Source: Geobacillus thermodenitrificans subsp. thermodenitrificans DSM 465 (GTDB lineage Bacteria > Bacillota > Bacilli > Bacillales > Anoxybacillaceae). Taken from it: a stretch of DNA of 64,000 nt. Where the stretch lies: NCBI RefSeq assembly GCF_000496575.1, contig NZ_AYKT01000013.1, positions 1 to 64,000 of the forward strand. Reading direction: 5' to 3'. Shown here one piece after another: positions 35,850-46,020 of this stretch (its first letter is position 1; each line of letters begins with the position of its first letter). The notes under the pieces were generated by a model. It worked only from the letters and a program-made list of their open reading frames with translations. It searched no databases and was not told the origin of the DNA. The position numbers and the translations under genes were made by a program.

Positions 35850-36422
35850 TTGGCGCGGGAACGAAAAATTTCGCTGAATGAGCTGTTTGCCCAAACGAAA
35901 CAACTTCTCCTTGAACACGGATATGAAGGATTTACGTTTGGCTTGCTGGCTGAACGGCTTGGAGTGGCGCGGAGTGCAATTTATAAATATTTTGAGAACA
36001 AAGAGGAATTGATTACTACATATATGGTAAATGAAATGGAAGAAGTGTTCATAAAATTAGAACATATACATGTGTATCCTACCTTTGATGAGCAATTTCG
36101 TTTTCTGCTCGATTTCATCTTATATCATAATGATCTTCATGAAATGATTTCGATTGGAAAACGAATTCCAGAAAACCATCCAAAAGTGCAGGAAAATAAA
36201 CAGCGTCTCGCCCAGTTTCACAAGAGAATGTATGAAGAGCTAGAACATTTAATCAAACGGGGAAAACAGGAAGGGAAAATAAAGCCGCACCTTCCGAACC
36301 AAGTAATTCTTGGTTATATTTTTCAGTCAGTCTCTGTTCCTCATTTTCCCGGCATCTCTCTTGCTGAATGGGTGGAAAGCATTAGGGAGATCATTATGTA
36401 CGGGGTCATGAATAGAAATTGA
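35850..36422 (+). CDS. TetR-family repressor of the adjacent exporter
   Basis: The 190-residue protein has a TetR helix-turn-helix near 22-45 (GFTFGLLAERLGVARSAIYKYFENKEELI) and a ligand-binding helical domain. It starts at TTG 35850, after AAAGGAGAGTG. It lies 89 bases before an MMPL exporter, and two matching palindromes (TGACA-N4-TGTCA) occupy that gap, so it probably represses the exporter and releases it on binding a lipid or drug. It is distinctly more AT-rich than its neighbours, a hint of separate history. Confidence 0.85.
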   Translation: MARERKISLNELFAQTKQLLLEHGYEGFTFGLLAERLGVARSAIYKYFENKEELITTYMVNEMEEVFIKLEHIHVYPTFDEQFRFLLDFILYHNDLHEMISIGKRIPENHPKVQENKQRLAQFHKRMYEELEHLIKRGKQEGKIKPHLPNQVILGYIFQSVSVPHFPGISLAEWVESIREIIMYGVMNRN

Positions 36423-36482
36423 CAGTTATGTCACTTTCCCATTATCATTAAGTTGTATTTAAAGTGACAAGTTTGTCACTTT
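36420..36482 (+). promoter_or_regulatory. Paired TetR-type operators before the MMPL exporter
   Basis: Two palindromes of the same form lie at 36420-36433 (TGACAGTTATGTCA) and 36465-36478 (TGACAAGTTTGTCA). The second extends to AAAGTGACAA/TTGTCACTTT. Their centres are 45 bp apart, on one helix face. The first overlaps the repressor stop codon. They are the likely binding sites of the neighbouring TetR protein. Confidence 0.75.
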
Positions 36483-36511
36483 TGTTGATCAAACGAAATG
36501 GAGGATGAGTA

Positions 36512-38632
36512 ATGAATCGATGGTTGCAGACGGTGACAGACCGGGTAACGACGAAAAAAGGAATGTGGTGGACACTAGTCGTATGGTTTATTGTCACTGT
36601 TGTGTTGGCCGTTGCGGCGCCGAGTGTAAAAGATTATGAAGTATCGAGCATTGAATCACTGCCGGAAGATGTACAGTCGATGGTGGCGCAAAAGAAAATC
36701 GATCAATACTTTGCGAATAGCGACGGCATCCCTGCGATTTTTGTTTTTCGTTCTGATGACGAGCCGATTTCAACAGAAGAATTGCAGCGCTTGTTGGCCG
36801 ATATTGAGAAAAACCACCAAGAAGCACTTGAACAGCTTGTTCCAATTGCTTCCCTCCCACCGCAAGCCGCAGCACGGTTTTTTGCTGAAGATGGGAAAAT
36901 CGCGGTTGTTCCAGCGATTTATCAGTCTTCATTGGAATCGAAAGAAATTCGCACGATCAATGACGATATTCAGAAACTCGTCCATAGCGAAAGCGATGTA
37001 AAGCTTTATATTACTGGTCCGGCTGGCATCGCGGCGGATACGCTGGAATTGTTTTCGCGCGCCGATGTTGTGCTCATGCTCTCAACAGTTGGACTGATTC
37101 TAGTGCTGCTGATCATCATTTACCGCTCACCACTATTGGCGCTCATTCCGCTTGTTGTCGCTGCGTTTGTGTATGAAGTAGTCGTGCAGCTGCTCGGGCT
37201 GTTAGGGCGAGGAGGACTTGTCATCTCCAACCAAACGGTTTCGATTATGTCCATTTTGCTGTTCGCTGCGATTACGGATTACTCATTGTTTATCTTTTCC
37301 CGCTACCGGGAGGAGCTGAAACGGTACGAGAACAAGTGGGAGGCGATGAAGCAGGCGATGCGCGAGACCGGGCTGCCTGTCCTGTTTTCAGGGGGCACCG
37401 TATTGGCAGCGATGCTCGTGTTGTTTTTCGCCAAGCTAGGGGATTATCGAAATTTTGCCCCGACGTTTGCTCTCACGATGGCCATCATCATGATTGCTTC
37501 GGTCACGCTGATCCCGGCTTTGTTCACGTTGTTCGGACGTAAAGCGTTTTGGCCGAACATTCCGCGTGTCGGTGATGCCAAAGAGAAAGGAATGCGGACA
37601 TTTTGGGAAAAAGTTGGTCGGTTTGTCGTTCGCAAGCCGCGTCTGACCGTGGCTCTCATCAGCTTGCTCCTTGTGGTGATGGCTGCTCATACGTCAGCAT
37701 TGCGCTATGAGTATGATCTAATCAAATCATTCCCGGAAGATATGCCGTCGCGCCAAGGATACGAATTGCTCGAGAAGCATTTTGCTAAAGGAGAGTTGGC
37801 GCCAACAACGGTCTTGTTTGAGGGGAAAAATGCCTTGACGCCACAACAAATGAAAGAGTTGCAGGAACAACTCGAGAAACAGCCGCTTGTCAGTGAGGTG
37901 CGTCCGGCCGGCACAGCGGATGATGGACGTGTGGTCTCGTTTACACTTACATTTCGGGAAAACCCATACGATGTCAAAACGATTGATGCGTTAGAACGGA
38001 TCATCGATCGGAAGGAAACGATCATCAAACAAAGCGGGCTTGATGGACGACTTTATTTCGCCGGAGAGACGGCAGCGAAAGTGGATGAGCGGGTCGTAAA
38101 CAACCGCGATATGGTTGTCATTGTCACGTTGGAGACACTTCTTATTTTCCTTCTGCTCATTGGGTTGACAAAGTCCGTAAAACGATCGCTGTATATGATC
38201 GGAACGATTCTCGTTTCGTTCGCGGCGGCACTTGGTCTTGGCATTTGGTTGACGGATTTGTTGTTTGATATCAAAACTGTCAGCGACCGTGTGCCGATTT
38301 ATGCGTTTGTGTTTTTAGTGGCGCTTGGTATTGACTACAATATTATACTCGTGTCGCGCTTCCAAGAAGAGTGGAGAACTCATTCCGTCAACGGGGCGGT
38401 CGAACGAGCGGTAGCCCATACTGGCGGCGTCATTTCTTCCGCTGGCCTCATTTTGGCGGCGACGTTTGCCGTGTTGATGACTCAGCCTGTACAACTGTTG
38501 TTTGTGTTCGGTTTCCTCGTGGCCATCGGTATTTTACTTGATACGTTTCTTATTCGCGGGATGCTGCTGCCCGGGCTTATTGTCTGGATAGAGAACGGAC
38601 GGCAGCGAAACGTTCAAACGGGCAACGAATAA
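36512..38632 (+). CDS. MMPL/RND-family membrane exporter
   Basis: The 706-residue protein has the RND layout in two repeats: one N-terminal helix, an outward loop of about 140 residues, five helices; then helix (about 375-395), loop, five helices. The proton-relay segments SILLFAAITDYSLFIFSRYREEL and FLVALGIDYNIILVSRFQEEW carry the Asp residues of MMPL proteins. Substrate is unknown; relatives move lipids, peptides or drugs. A GGAGGATGAG site precedes ATG 36512. Paired TetR operators suggest substrate-induced expression. Confidence 0.88.
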   Translation: MNRWLQTVTDRVTTKKGMWWTLVVWFIVTVVLAVAAPSVKDYEVSSIESLPEDVQSMVAQKKIDQYFANSDGIPAIFVFRSDDEPISTEELQRLLADIEKNHQEALEQLVPIASLPPQAAARFFAEDGKIAVVPAIYQSSLESKEIRTINDDIQKLVHSESDVKLYITGPAGIAADTLELFSRADVVLMLSTVGLILVLLIIIYRSPLLALIPLVVAAFVYEVVVQLLGLLGRGGLVISNQTVSIMSILLFAAITDYSLFIFSRYREELKRYENKWEAMKQAMRETGLPVLFSGGTVLAAMLVLFFAKLGDYRNFAPTFALTMAIIMIASVTLIPALFTLFGRKAFWPNIPRVGDAKEKGMRTFWEKVGRFVVRKPRLTVALISLLLVVMAAHTSALRYEYDLIKSFPEDMPSRQGYELLEKHFAKGELAPTTVLFEGKNALTPQQMKELQEQLEKQPLVSEVRPAGTADDGRVVSFTLTFRENPYDVKTIDALERIIDRKETIIKQSGLDGRLYFAGETAAKVDERVVNNRDMVVIVTLETLLIFLLLIGLTKSVKRSLYMIGTILVSFAAALGLGIWLTDLLFDIKTVSDRVPIYAFVFLVALGIDYNIILVSRFQEEWRTHSVNGAVERAVAHTGGVISSAGLILAATFAVLMTQPVQLLFVFGFLVAIGILLDTFLIRGMLLPGLIVWIENGRQRNVQTGNE

Positions 38633-38655
38633 TGTACAAAAGAACGGACATAAAA

Positions 38656-38694
38656 ACAACGCCTTGGAGTTTTAACAGCTCCAAGGCGTTGTTA
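38656..38694 (+). terminator. Terminator after the MMPL exporter
   Basis: AACAACGCCTTGGAG and CTCCAAGGCGTTGTT form a perfect 15-bp stem, with a short T-containing tail. It may also stop the converging yjzD transcript. Confidence 0.85.
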
Positions 38695-38714
38695 TTGATC
38701 AAAGGTTTTCTAGA

Positions 38715-38900
38715 TTAATGATGGTGCCCGGCTGGCTCGTCCGGAATCAAGGCTGCTACTACAACGATCAAAATCGTAGCGACGACACTGATGATCGCGC
38801 CGGTCGTAAAATCATAGCTAATGCCTTGCATCGAGCCCATAACATAGGTCGCCATTTGCACGAGCAAAAACGTCCAGAAAAATGTCCAAAACAGGCGCAT
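38715..38900 (-). CDS. yjzD: YjzD-family small membrane protein (DUF2929)
   Basis: The 61-residue protein has two hydrophobic helices (WTFFWTFLLVQMATYVMGSM and GAIISVVATILIVVVAALI) and a His-rich tail (AGHHH). It matches the DUF2929/YjzD family of Bacillus, whose function is unknown. GATAGGAGGAAACAAG precedes ATG 38900. Confidence 0.8.
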   Translation of the reverse strand: MRLFWTFFWTFLLVQMATYVMGSMQGISYDFTTGAIISVVATILIVVVAALIPDEPAGHHH

Positions 38901-39043
38901 CTTGTTTCCTCCTATCTTCGCATCATTTCTTCCCTTATCTTATCACAATTTGTTCATTTAGGCATATACCCGGACGTTTTTTTTCGTCGGGCATATCGTA
39001 TACTGTACAATTATGTATCGCCAAACAAGGGTGAATGGAAACG

Positions 39044-39775
39044 ATGGCAGGACAACAACGGTTTTTCCAACTTGATGGGCAATGGTGCATCGTTCACGTG
39101 CCGGAGCGCCCGAACGGGTTTGCCCTTTTTTTAATGGGGGACGGCGATCATTTCGTGAACGAACAGACGAGTTTTTGGCTCGAGCATCCGGGGCGGCGCC
39201 AGTGGCTGGAGGAGTGGCTTGAACGTGGGTATACGGTGTTTTACTCTCATTTGTACGGCCGGCATTGGGGAAGCCCAAAAGCAGTCCGGCTGGCGCGTCA
39301 GCTTATCTACTCAGTACTGAAAAGCGAAATTGTCAACAAGCGCATTTATATCGTTGCCGAAGGAATGGGCGCACTTGTCGCCTCGCAGCTGCTTGGCGCC
39401 ATGCCAAGGCAAATCCGCGCCGTCGCCATGATCAACCCTTGCCTTGATGTACGTGCGCAGCTCAGCTATGCGCAGGAACATTCGTTGATGTATCGACGGA
39501 TGGTGAAAGAAATCGCGCTTGCCTATGGCATGAAGGAAGAAGAGGTGCCGGAGGCTGTTCCGTCCCTTTTTCTCAGCCCTCATGATGTTCCGGTGACGAT
39601 TTGGCAGCTCGCCGGTGTGAGCGAATATCCGTCCGCACTGCACAGCCGCAAATACGAACAATGGATGAAAACGATGAACGATCGAGTGCGCGTCGTTTAT
39701 CATTTACTGGAAAGGCGGCGCCAGCTGGCAGCGCAAATCGGACAATTTTTTCGCCAGTACAATGAGCTCCCGTAA
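39044..39775 (+). CDS. yjaU: Alpha/beta-hydrolase-like protein YjaU, nucleophile apparently missing
   Basis: The 243-residue protein has the alternating strand/helix layout of alpha/beta hydrolases and sits where B. subtilis has yjaU. The segment expected to be the nucleophile elbow reads IVAEGMGALVASQLL, with Gly where the catalytic Ser (G-x-S-x-G) should be. It may therefore be a non-catalytic relative or use another residue. No signal peptide. I prefer ATG 39044, ten bases after AAGGGTG; ATG 39035 is too close to that site. Substrate is unknown. Confidence 0.6.
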   Translation: MAGQQRFFQLDGQWCIVHVPERPNGFALFLMGDGDHFVNEQTSFWLEHPGRRQWLEEWLERGYTVFYSHLYGRHWGSPKAVRLARQLIYSVLKSEIVNKRIYIVAEGMGALVASQLLGAMPRQIRAVAMINPCLDVRAQLSYAQEHSLMYRRMVKEIALAYGMKEEEVPEAVPSLFLSPHDVPVTIWQLAGVSEYPSALHSRKYEQWMKTMNDRVRVVYHLLERRRQLAAQIGQFFRQYNELP

Positions 39776-39784
39776 ACAACGAAG

Positions 39785-39819
39785 GCAGACGCATCGTTTG
39801 GTTGCGTCTGCTATTTTTT
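39785..39819 (+). terminator. Terminator after yjaU
   Basis: GCAGACGCA and TGCGTCTGC form a 9-bp stem followed by TATTTTTTT. The converging small gene ends inside its 3' arm. Confidence 0.85.
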
Positions 39820-40059
39820 TATGAAATCGACGAGTGAAGAGATCTTTTTGACAAGCGGTTTTAACTGTTGCAAAGAGTCCGTCAGCACGCTGACATTTTC
39901 AAACAGTTTCATAAAATCAATGTTTGGCAGCGGGAGCGGATCTGTCTCCTCCCGCTCTTCCCGCCGGTCGGTTTGGCGTGGGGGGAACGGGCCGAACATG
40001 AGGCGAGAGAAGCGATCATGCGGCTCGCGATGCTGTTCTGGTGTTGGATTGTTCGCCAT
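39811..40059 (-). CDS. Small hypothetical protein
   Basis: The 82-residue soluble protein has a disordered, charged first half (TPEQHREPHDRFSRLMFGPFPPRQTDRREEREE) and an amphipathic C-terminal helix (FMKLFENVSVLTDSLQQLKPLVKKISSLVDFIKK). It starts at ATG 40059 after AAAGGGAGG. It occupies the position of yjaV in B. subtilis, but I cannot confirm homology. Short amphipathic tails of this kind often mediate membrane or coat-protein contacts. Confidence 0.6.
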   Translation of the reverse strand: MANNPTPEQHREPHDRFSRLMFGPFPPRQTDRREEREETDPLPLPNIDFMKLFENVSVLTDSLQQLKPLVKKISSLVDFIKK

Positions 40060-40230
40060 GTAGCGTCCTCCCTTTCGTACCATCTTTACTTGTCATTGTA
40101 TTGTATGAGCGGAAATGAAAAACGGTTTGGACAAATGCCTTTAAGTACAGAGAAGCGCCTGAATTCTCTTTGCTTTTCTTTCAAGGGGATCTCCGCTTTT
40201 CTATTGCGCACATGCGCTCTTTCCGATAAA

Positions 40231-40249
40231 ATTAGTACCAAGTAATAAT
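40231..40249 (+). promoter_or_regulatory. Candidate FapR operator upstream of fabH
   Basis: ATTAGTACCAAGTAATAAT resembles the FapR palindrome (TTAGTACC-type left arm, imperfect right arm). In B. subtilis the fabHA-fabF operon is repressed by FapR until malonyl-CoA accumulates, so the site fits by position, 92 bases before the start codon. Confidence 0.5.
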
Positions 40250-40340
40250 AATTGGTTATGTGGATTGATTGTATATTGGGAATTACGCTGTATTCAAAAG
40301 GATTTTCGGTTATTTTGCAAGGAAAAAGGAGATGAGTAGC

Positions 40341-41273
40341 ATGGGAGCAGGAATTATCGGCGTTGGTTACTATGCACCGGAAAAGGTGTTGACAAACGCT
40401 GACTTGGAAAAAATGATGGACACATCAGATGAATGGATTCGAACGCGCACGGGGATTGAAGAACGGCGCATCGCTCCAGATGAGATGGATACATCTGACA
40501 TGGCGTATTTTGCTGCTGAGAAGGCGCTCGCTCACGCGGGCATTTCCGCGAAAGACATTGATTTGATTTTGGTAGCTACCGTTACTCCAGACCGCCCGTT
40601 CCCGTCTGTTGCGTGCATGTTGCAAGAGCGCCTCGGTGCTGTCAACGCTGCAGCGTTGGACATTAGCGCTGCCTGCGCCGGGTTTATGTATGGGGTCGTG
40701 ACGGCGAGCCAATTCATTGACAATGGTGCATACAAGTATATATTGGTAGTAGGCGCGGAAAAACTATCAAAAATTATTGACTGGACCGACCGGAATACGG
40801 CAGTGCTGTTTGGCGATGGCGCCGGGGCGGTCGTCATGGGGCCGGTGTCACCCGGACGCGGCATTTTATCCTTTGAATTAGGCGCTGACGGAACGGGAGG
40901 AAAACATTTATATCAAGACGAATATATCATCATGAACGGCCGTGAAGTGTTTAAGTTCGCTGTCCGGCAAATGGGAGAGTCAAGCTTGAATGTGCTCGAA
41001 AAAGCTGGCCTATCGAAAAATGATGTTGACTTTCTGATTCCCCACCAGGCGAACATTCGCATTATGGAGGCAGCCAGACAGAGGCTCGAGCTGCCGGAAG
41101 AGAAAATGTCAACAACGATTCGCCGATACGGCAATACGTCAGCCGCGTCCATTCCAATTTCACTCGCTGAGGAATTTGAAGCGGGGAAAATTAAAGATGA
41201 TGATGTCATCGTCATGGTTGGATTCGGCGGCGGGCTGACGTGGGGTGCGATCGCCTTGCGCTGGGGCCGCTAA
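40341..41273 (+). CDS. fabH: 3-oxoacyl-ACP synthase III FabH
   Basis: The 310-residue condensing enzyme starts fatty acid synthesis from acyl-CoA and malonyl-ACP. The triad is Cys112 (ISAACAGF), His in IPHQANIRI and Asn in [10 protein letters not shown]. The start ATG 40341 is spaced 9 bases from AAAAGGAG; ATG 40332 abuts that site. It lies 37 bases before fabF. Confidence 0.95.
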   Translation: MGAGIIGVGYYAPEKVLTNADLEKMMDTSDEWIRTRTGIEERRIAPDEMDTSDMAYFAAEKALAHAGISAKDIDLILVATVTPDRPFPSVACMLQERLGAVNAAALDISAACAGFMYGVVTASQFIDNGAYKYILVVGAEKLSKIIDWTDRNTAVLFGDGAGAVVMGPVSPGRGILSFELGADGTGGKHLYQDEYIIMNGREVFKFAVRQMGESSLNVLEKAGLSKNDVDFLIPHQANIRIMEAARQRLELPEEKMSTTIRRYGNTSAASIPISLAEEFEAGKIKDDDVIVMVGFGGGLTWGAIALRWGR

Positions 41274-41310
41274 CAACTTTTAGATTATCGGAAAAAGGAG
41301 AGACGAAGCG

Positions 41311-42549
41311 ATGGAAAAAAGACGAGTTGTCGTGACCGGGATGGGGGCTGTCACCCCACTCGGCAATGACGTCGAAACAACATGGAAAAACATCATTGCC
41401 GGTCAGTCTGGCATCGATATTGTCACTCGTGTCAATCCCGACGATTTTCCAGCGAAAGTGGCGGCGGAAGTCAAAGATTTTGACCCGACGGTGTTTATGG
41501 ATCGCCGCGAGGCACGGAAGATGGATCGTTTTACACAATACGCCGTGGCCGCAGCGCTTATGGCGGTGAAAGACGCCAATCTGGAAATCAATGAACAAAA
41601 CGCTGAACGAGTCGGTGTCTGGATCGGATCTGGTATCGGCGGGATGGAGACGTTTGAGCAACAGTTTGAAACTTTCCAGAAACGCGGCTACCGTCGGGTG
41701 AGCCCGTTTTTCGTGCCGATGATGATTCCGGATATGGCGGCTGGACAAGTGTCGATCATTCTCGGGGCAAAGGGAATCAATTCGTGCACAGTCACTGCTT
41801 GCGCGACTGGAGCCAATTCGATCGGCGACGCGTTTAAAGTCATTCAGCGCGGTGATGCCGACGTGATGATCACTGGCGGAGCCGAAGCGCCGATTACGAC
41901 AATGTCGTTTGCCGGCTTTTGTGCGAACACAGCGCTCTCGACGAATCCAGATCCGAAAACGGCAAGCCGCCCGTTTGATAAAAACCGTGACGGATTTGTC
42001 ATGGGCGAAGGAGCAGGCATCATCGTTCTTGAAGAGTTGGAGCACGCGTTGCGTCGCGGAGCGCCGATTTATGCCGAAATTGTTGGCTACGGCGCCACCG
42101 GAGATGCTTACCATATTACGGCGCCGGCGCCGGGCGGTGAAGGGGGCGTGCGGGCGATGCGCCAAGCGCTCCATGACGCTGGCTTGCAGCCGGAGGAGAT
42201 CGACTATATTAATGCCCACGGCACAAGCACAGAGTACAATGATAAGTATGAGACGTTTGCCATTAAAGAAGTGTTCGGTGATCATGCGTATAAGCTCGCC
42301 GTCAGCTCAACGAAGTCGATGACCGGCCACTTGCTTGGGGCGACCGGTGCGGTGGAAGCTATTTTCTCGGTGTTGACGATTCGCGATGGTATCATTCCGC
42401 CGACGATCAACTACGAAACGCCAGATCCGGAATGCGATCTTGACTATGTGCCGAATGAAGCACGCAAGCAAGAAGTGCGCGCAGTCTTAAGCAACTCATT
42501 TGGATTTGGCGGCCATAACGCGACATTGATTTTCAAAAAATATGTGTGA
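41311..42549 (+). CDS. fabF: 3-oxoacyl-ACP synthase II FabF
   Basis: The 412-residue elongating condensing enzyme has Cys164 ([11 protein letters not shown]), His in [11 protein letters not shown] and a second His in [15 protein letters not shown]. It elongates acyl-ACP and adapts membrane fluidity with temperature. The AAAAAGGAGAGACGAAGCG site sets ATG 41311. Long open frames on its complementary strand are shadows of its codon bias. Confidence 0.96.
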   Translation: MEKRRVVVTGMGAVTPLGNDVETTWKNIIAGQSGIDIVTRVNPDDFPAKVAAEVKDFDPTVFMDRREARKMDRFTQYAVAAALMAVKDANLEINEQNAERVGVWIGSGIGGMETFEQQFETFQKRGYRRVSPFFVPMMIPDMAAGQVSIILGAKGINSCTVTACATGANSIGDAFKVIQRGDADVMITGGAEAPITTMSFAGFCANTALSTNPDPKTASRPFDKNRDGFVMGEGAGIIVLEELEHALRRGAPIYAEIVGYGATGDAYHITAPAPGGEGGVRAMRQALHDAGLQPEEIDYINAHGTSTEYNDKYETFAIKEVFGDHAYKLAVSSTKSMTGHLLGATGAVEAIFSVLTIRDGIIPPTINYETPDPECDLDYVPNEARKQEVRAVLSNSFGFGGHNATLIFKKYV

Positions 42550-42560
42550 CGAACGGAAAT

Positions 42561-42640
42561 GAGAGCCTTCGGTTGAACGAAGCTGCCCCCGTTAGGCATA
42601 ACTAACGAGCGGCAGTTCGTTCAAAGCGAGGCTCTTTTTT
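42561..42640 (+). terminator. Very long terminator hairpin after fabF
   Basis: The stem is about 80 bases folded in three stacked parts: AGAGCCT/AGGCTCT outside, TTGAACGAA-CTGCC/GGCAG-TTCGTTCAA in the middle, CGTTAG/CTAACG inside. Six T residues follow. Its length is unusual. Confidence 0.85.
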
Positions 42641-42724
42641 GATTGGCGCATCCCGCTCTGTTTCCGCCTTTGTTCACCGTCTTTTCTTCTCCAACATAAT
42701 GTAAGAGGGAGGGGAGGAGAGACG

Positions 42725-43516
42725 ATGGGACTGTTCCCAACTGACCGGTGGCTCGAACAAGACCAGGGGGATCCGCTTCGGCTATGCGCACGGTTGGTTC
42801 CGTTTTTTGGGGATGCGTCAGCGCGTGATATTCATCAATATTTGCGTCTGTATGGCATGTATCGAAGTGCTCGGCAAGCCGTTCGGCTTTTGCCGGACAT
42901 GAAGGCACAGCGTCTATGGGAGCGGGTCGGCCGCCAATATGACCGGCAGCGCGCGGCATGGGACGGACCGGACGTTCCGGTGTTTTTGCTGCCGGCGGAT
43001 GATGAGAACCCGAAACTTGCGCGTGAGTTTCACGGAAAAGGCGGCGTGGCATTTGCCGATAAGCTGTTTTTCTTTTTGCTGTCCGATCATCGTGACGACG
43101 AGATTGCTGCGCTCGTAGCGCACGAATACAATCATGTCTGCCGACTGCAAAAACTGCCGGATGGCGGCAAAGAAGCGACGCTGTTGGATGCCGTGATTAT
43201 GGAAGGGCTGGCAGAACATGCGGTTGCTGAGACGGTCGGTGCCGAGAAGTGCGCAAGCTGGACGGCGTACTATACAGATTGGGAGTTAGAGCGATTTTGG
43301 CGCCGCTACATCGCTCCAAACCAAGACGTGGCCGTTTCGCATCCACTTAGCACCCGGATTTTGTACGGGATTGGTTGGTATCCGAAAATGGGCGGCTATG
43401 CGGTGGGACACGCCATCGTTCAGCGCTGCCTTGGGCGGGGGCATTCATTGACGAAACTGATGGCGATGGAAGCGAAACAAATCGTTGCTTTAGCTGGTTT
43501 TGACATCATCAAATAA
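42725..43516 (+). CDS. yjaZ: Zinc metalloprotease-like protein YjaZ (DUF2268)
   Basis: The 263-residue protein carries the zinc motif H133-E134-x2-H137 (VAHEYNHV) and a following Glu in MEGLAEH (Glu164), the usual third ligand position. It matches the DUF2268/YjaZ family of predicted Zn-dependent proteases. No signal peptide is seen, so it acts in the cytoplasm; substrates are unknown. GGAGGGGAGGAGAGACG precedes ATG 42725. Position after fabF matches B. subtilis. Confidence 0.85.
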   Translation: MGLFPTDRWLEQDQGDPLRLCARLVPFFGDASARDIHQYLRLYGMYRSARQAVRLLPDMKAQRLWERVGRQYDRQRAAWDGPDVPVFLLPADDENPKLAREFHGKGGVAFADKLFFFLLSDHRDDEIAALVAHEYNHVCRLQKLPDGGKEATLLDAVIMEGLAEHAVAETVGAEKCASWTAYYTDWELERFWRRYIAPNQDVAVSHPLSTRILYGIGWYPKMGGYAVGHAIVQRCLGRGHSLTKLMAMEAKQIVALAGFDIIK

Positions 43517-43614
43517 ACAGGTTGTCCATCGGGGCGGCAAACGAACAGTCATGTTGTCCACCAGGCCGACATATATGTAGAGCAAGGAAGTGGACAAGAA
43601 GGAAGGGAAGCCCG

Positions 43615-43821
43615 ATGGTCCGCCTGTTTTTTTATTTGGTCGGTTTCGGTTTTTCAGTCGTGGGCGGTATGGTTATTATCGCGTATTTAAACATTATTAC
43701 CCCGGAACGAGGCTTCAGTGACTATATGGTTTATATCGCGACAAGAGCAGAATGTTATTTATTGCCGCTTGGTTTGCTTTTGATGTGGGGAAGTTTGTCG
43801 TTTCCAGGCCGTAGCTCATAG
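43615..43821 (+). CDS. Small two-helix membrane protein
   Basis: The 68-residue protein has two hydrophobic segments (LFFYLVGFGFSVVGGMVIIAYL and CYLLPLGLLLMWGSLSF) joined by a polar loop (NIITPERGFSDYMVYIATRAE). It starts at ATG 43615 after GGAAGGGAAG; an upstream in-frame ATG gives an implausible Cys/Arg-rich start. I recognise no named family with certainty. Confidence 0.65.
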   Translation: MVRLFFYLVGFGFSVVGGMVIIAYLNIITPERGFSDYMVYIATRAECYLLPLGLLLMWGSLSFPGRSS

Positions 43822-43906
43822 AGGGGAAAAGAGGGCGAAATGGAATAAAATTCTGCCCCTCTGCCTATACTGATGGACAAACACGTCTGGAAGTGAGGGG
43901 TATTAC

Positions 43907-44647
43907 ATGCTTTACTTGCATGACATTTGGGTGAACTGGTTTGAAGGCGAGGAGAATGGATACAACGTCTGCCATTTCCATGAATGGCGCAAAGACGATC
44001 AAATCGAGCTGCTTGACCAGGTACCGCTTTTAAAAGTGTCCCCGGCTTTGTTCCATTATATTGAAAACAGCTTGTCCGACCTTCCGAAACCGCTTTTAGA
44101 CGATGTTTATCAAAAAGCGTATATCCGCAAAAACCATGAACGCATCCAGCTGGACTATTGTTTCATCGTGACGGATGGGGTCGGCATTTTGGCCGTCGAT
44201 ACGATCGGATACCACATTCCGATCCGTAAAAGTCGGCTCATTCCGCGGCAAGAGCAACTTGTTTACGAAATGGCAGCCGAGGCAGAGGAACAAAAATATC
44301 CGTTGCCAAAGTATGAAAAAGAATATCATATTTTATCACCGGCCCCGGAACTGATGTGCGGGCTAACGCGGAAGGAGCGGCAGCTGAAACAATTGCTGTT
44401 TATGGCGCTCGATCAGCTGTATTCAACGAAAAACAGCGCGGAAGTGCGCTATTGGTATACAGAGTGGGCACCGGAAAAGTATTCGGACATTCAAAAAATG
44501 TCGTTTGAAGAAGCATGGGAACGGTTGTATGAAGAAACAAAATACGGTTGGTCGGAACGCCACGAGCAGTTGTGCGAAAACTTGATTAAAGGTCAGCCAT
44601 TTTTTGAGAAGCTTTGGGAAACACAGCAAGAACCGAAAGTGAATTAA
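43907..44647 (+). CDS. yjbA: UPF0736 family protein YjbA
   Basis: The 246-residue soluble acidic protein ([31 protein letters not shown]...) matches YjbA, conserved in Bacillaceae at this place next to trpS; function unknown. The N-terminus is strand-rich, and the C-terminal 80 residues are helical with many aromatic residues. GGAAGTGAGGGG precedes ATG 43907. Confidence 0.85.
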
Positions 44648-44681
44648 AAAACGGGCAGGCACCTCGTGCCTGCCCGTTTTT
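44646..44681. terminator. Bidirectional terminator between yjbA and trpS
   Basis: AAAAACGGGCAGGCAC and GTGCCTGCCCGTTTTT pair perfectly, with A and T runs on either side serving both converging genes. Confidence 0.92.
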
Positions 44682-44705
44682 GTATGGCCGCATTATGCTG
44701 ATTTT

Positions 44706-45698
<993 letters not shown>

Positions 45699-45718
45699 TC
45701 ACTCCTCCACCAAGAAAA

Positions 45719-45995
45719 TAAAAAAGCCTACCGCCCCCTTTAATAGGGACGGTAGGACCGTGGTGCCACCCTACTTATTGCGCCTGATGCGCAATCGCTC
45801 AGCCCATGCTTTGCGCATGGCCCCCTGTAACGCGGGGAAACGTCCTCACCTACTGCATCGCTGGTTCAGCGGGAAGCTCGAAAGCCCATTCCATATGGCT
45901 AGCCGCTTGTTCGCACCACCCACAAGCTCTCTGAAGGCATCGCCATATGTACTCTTCTTTCTCATCGCCCATCTCGCTATTTGCTCTTTATTATA
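45719..45995 (-). promoter_or_regulatory. Tryptophan T-box leader of trpS
   Basis: On the minus strand the leader holds the T-box core AGGGTGGCACCACGG (45772-45758), then a terminator hairpin CCTACCG.../CGGTAGG with a T run (45757-45721). Upstream, the stem I features AGAGAGC...GGTGCGAACAAG are followed by GGAATGGG, whose TGG at 45888-45886 is the likely specifier codon for Trp. Uncharged tRNA-Trp would pair at both ends and favour antitermination. Confidence 0.9.
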
Positions 45996-46020
45996 TGAAA
46001 AACAACCAGCTGTTGCAACC

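Noticed and set aside
38718-39134. 138-codon plus-strand frame opposite yjzD
   Set aside because: YjzD on the minus strand has a family match and a good ribosome site; the opposite frame mixes shadow and intergenic sequence.
41212-42285. 357-codon open frame on the minus strand opposite fabF
   Set aside because: FabF is unmistakable on the plus strand with all catalytic residues; the opposite frame is rich in His, Arg and Ser, has no ribosome site and arises from codon bias.
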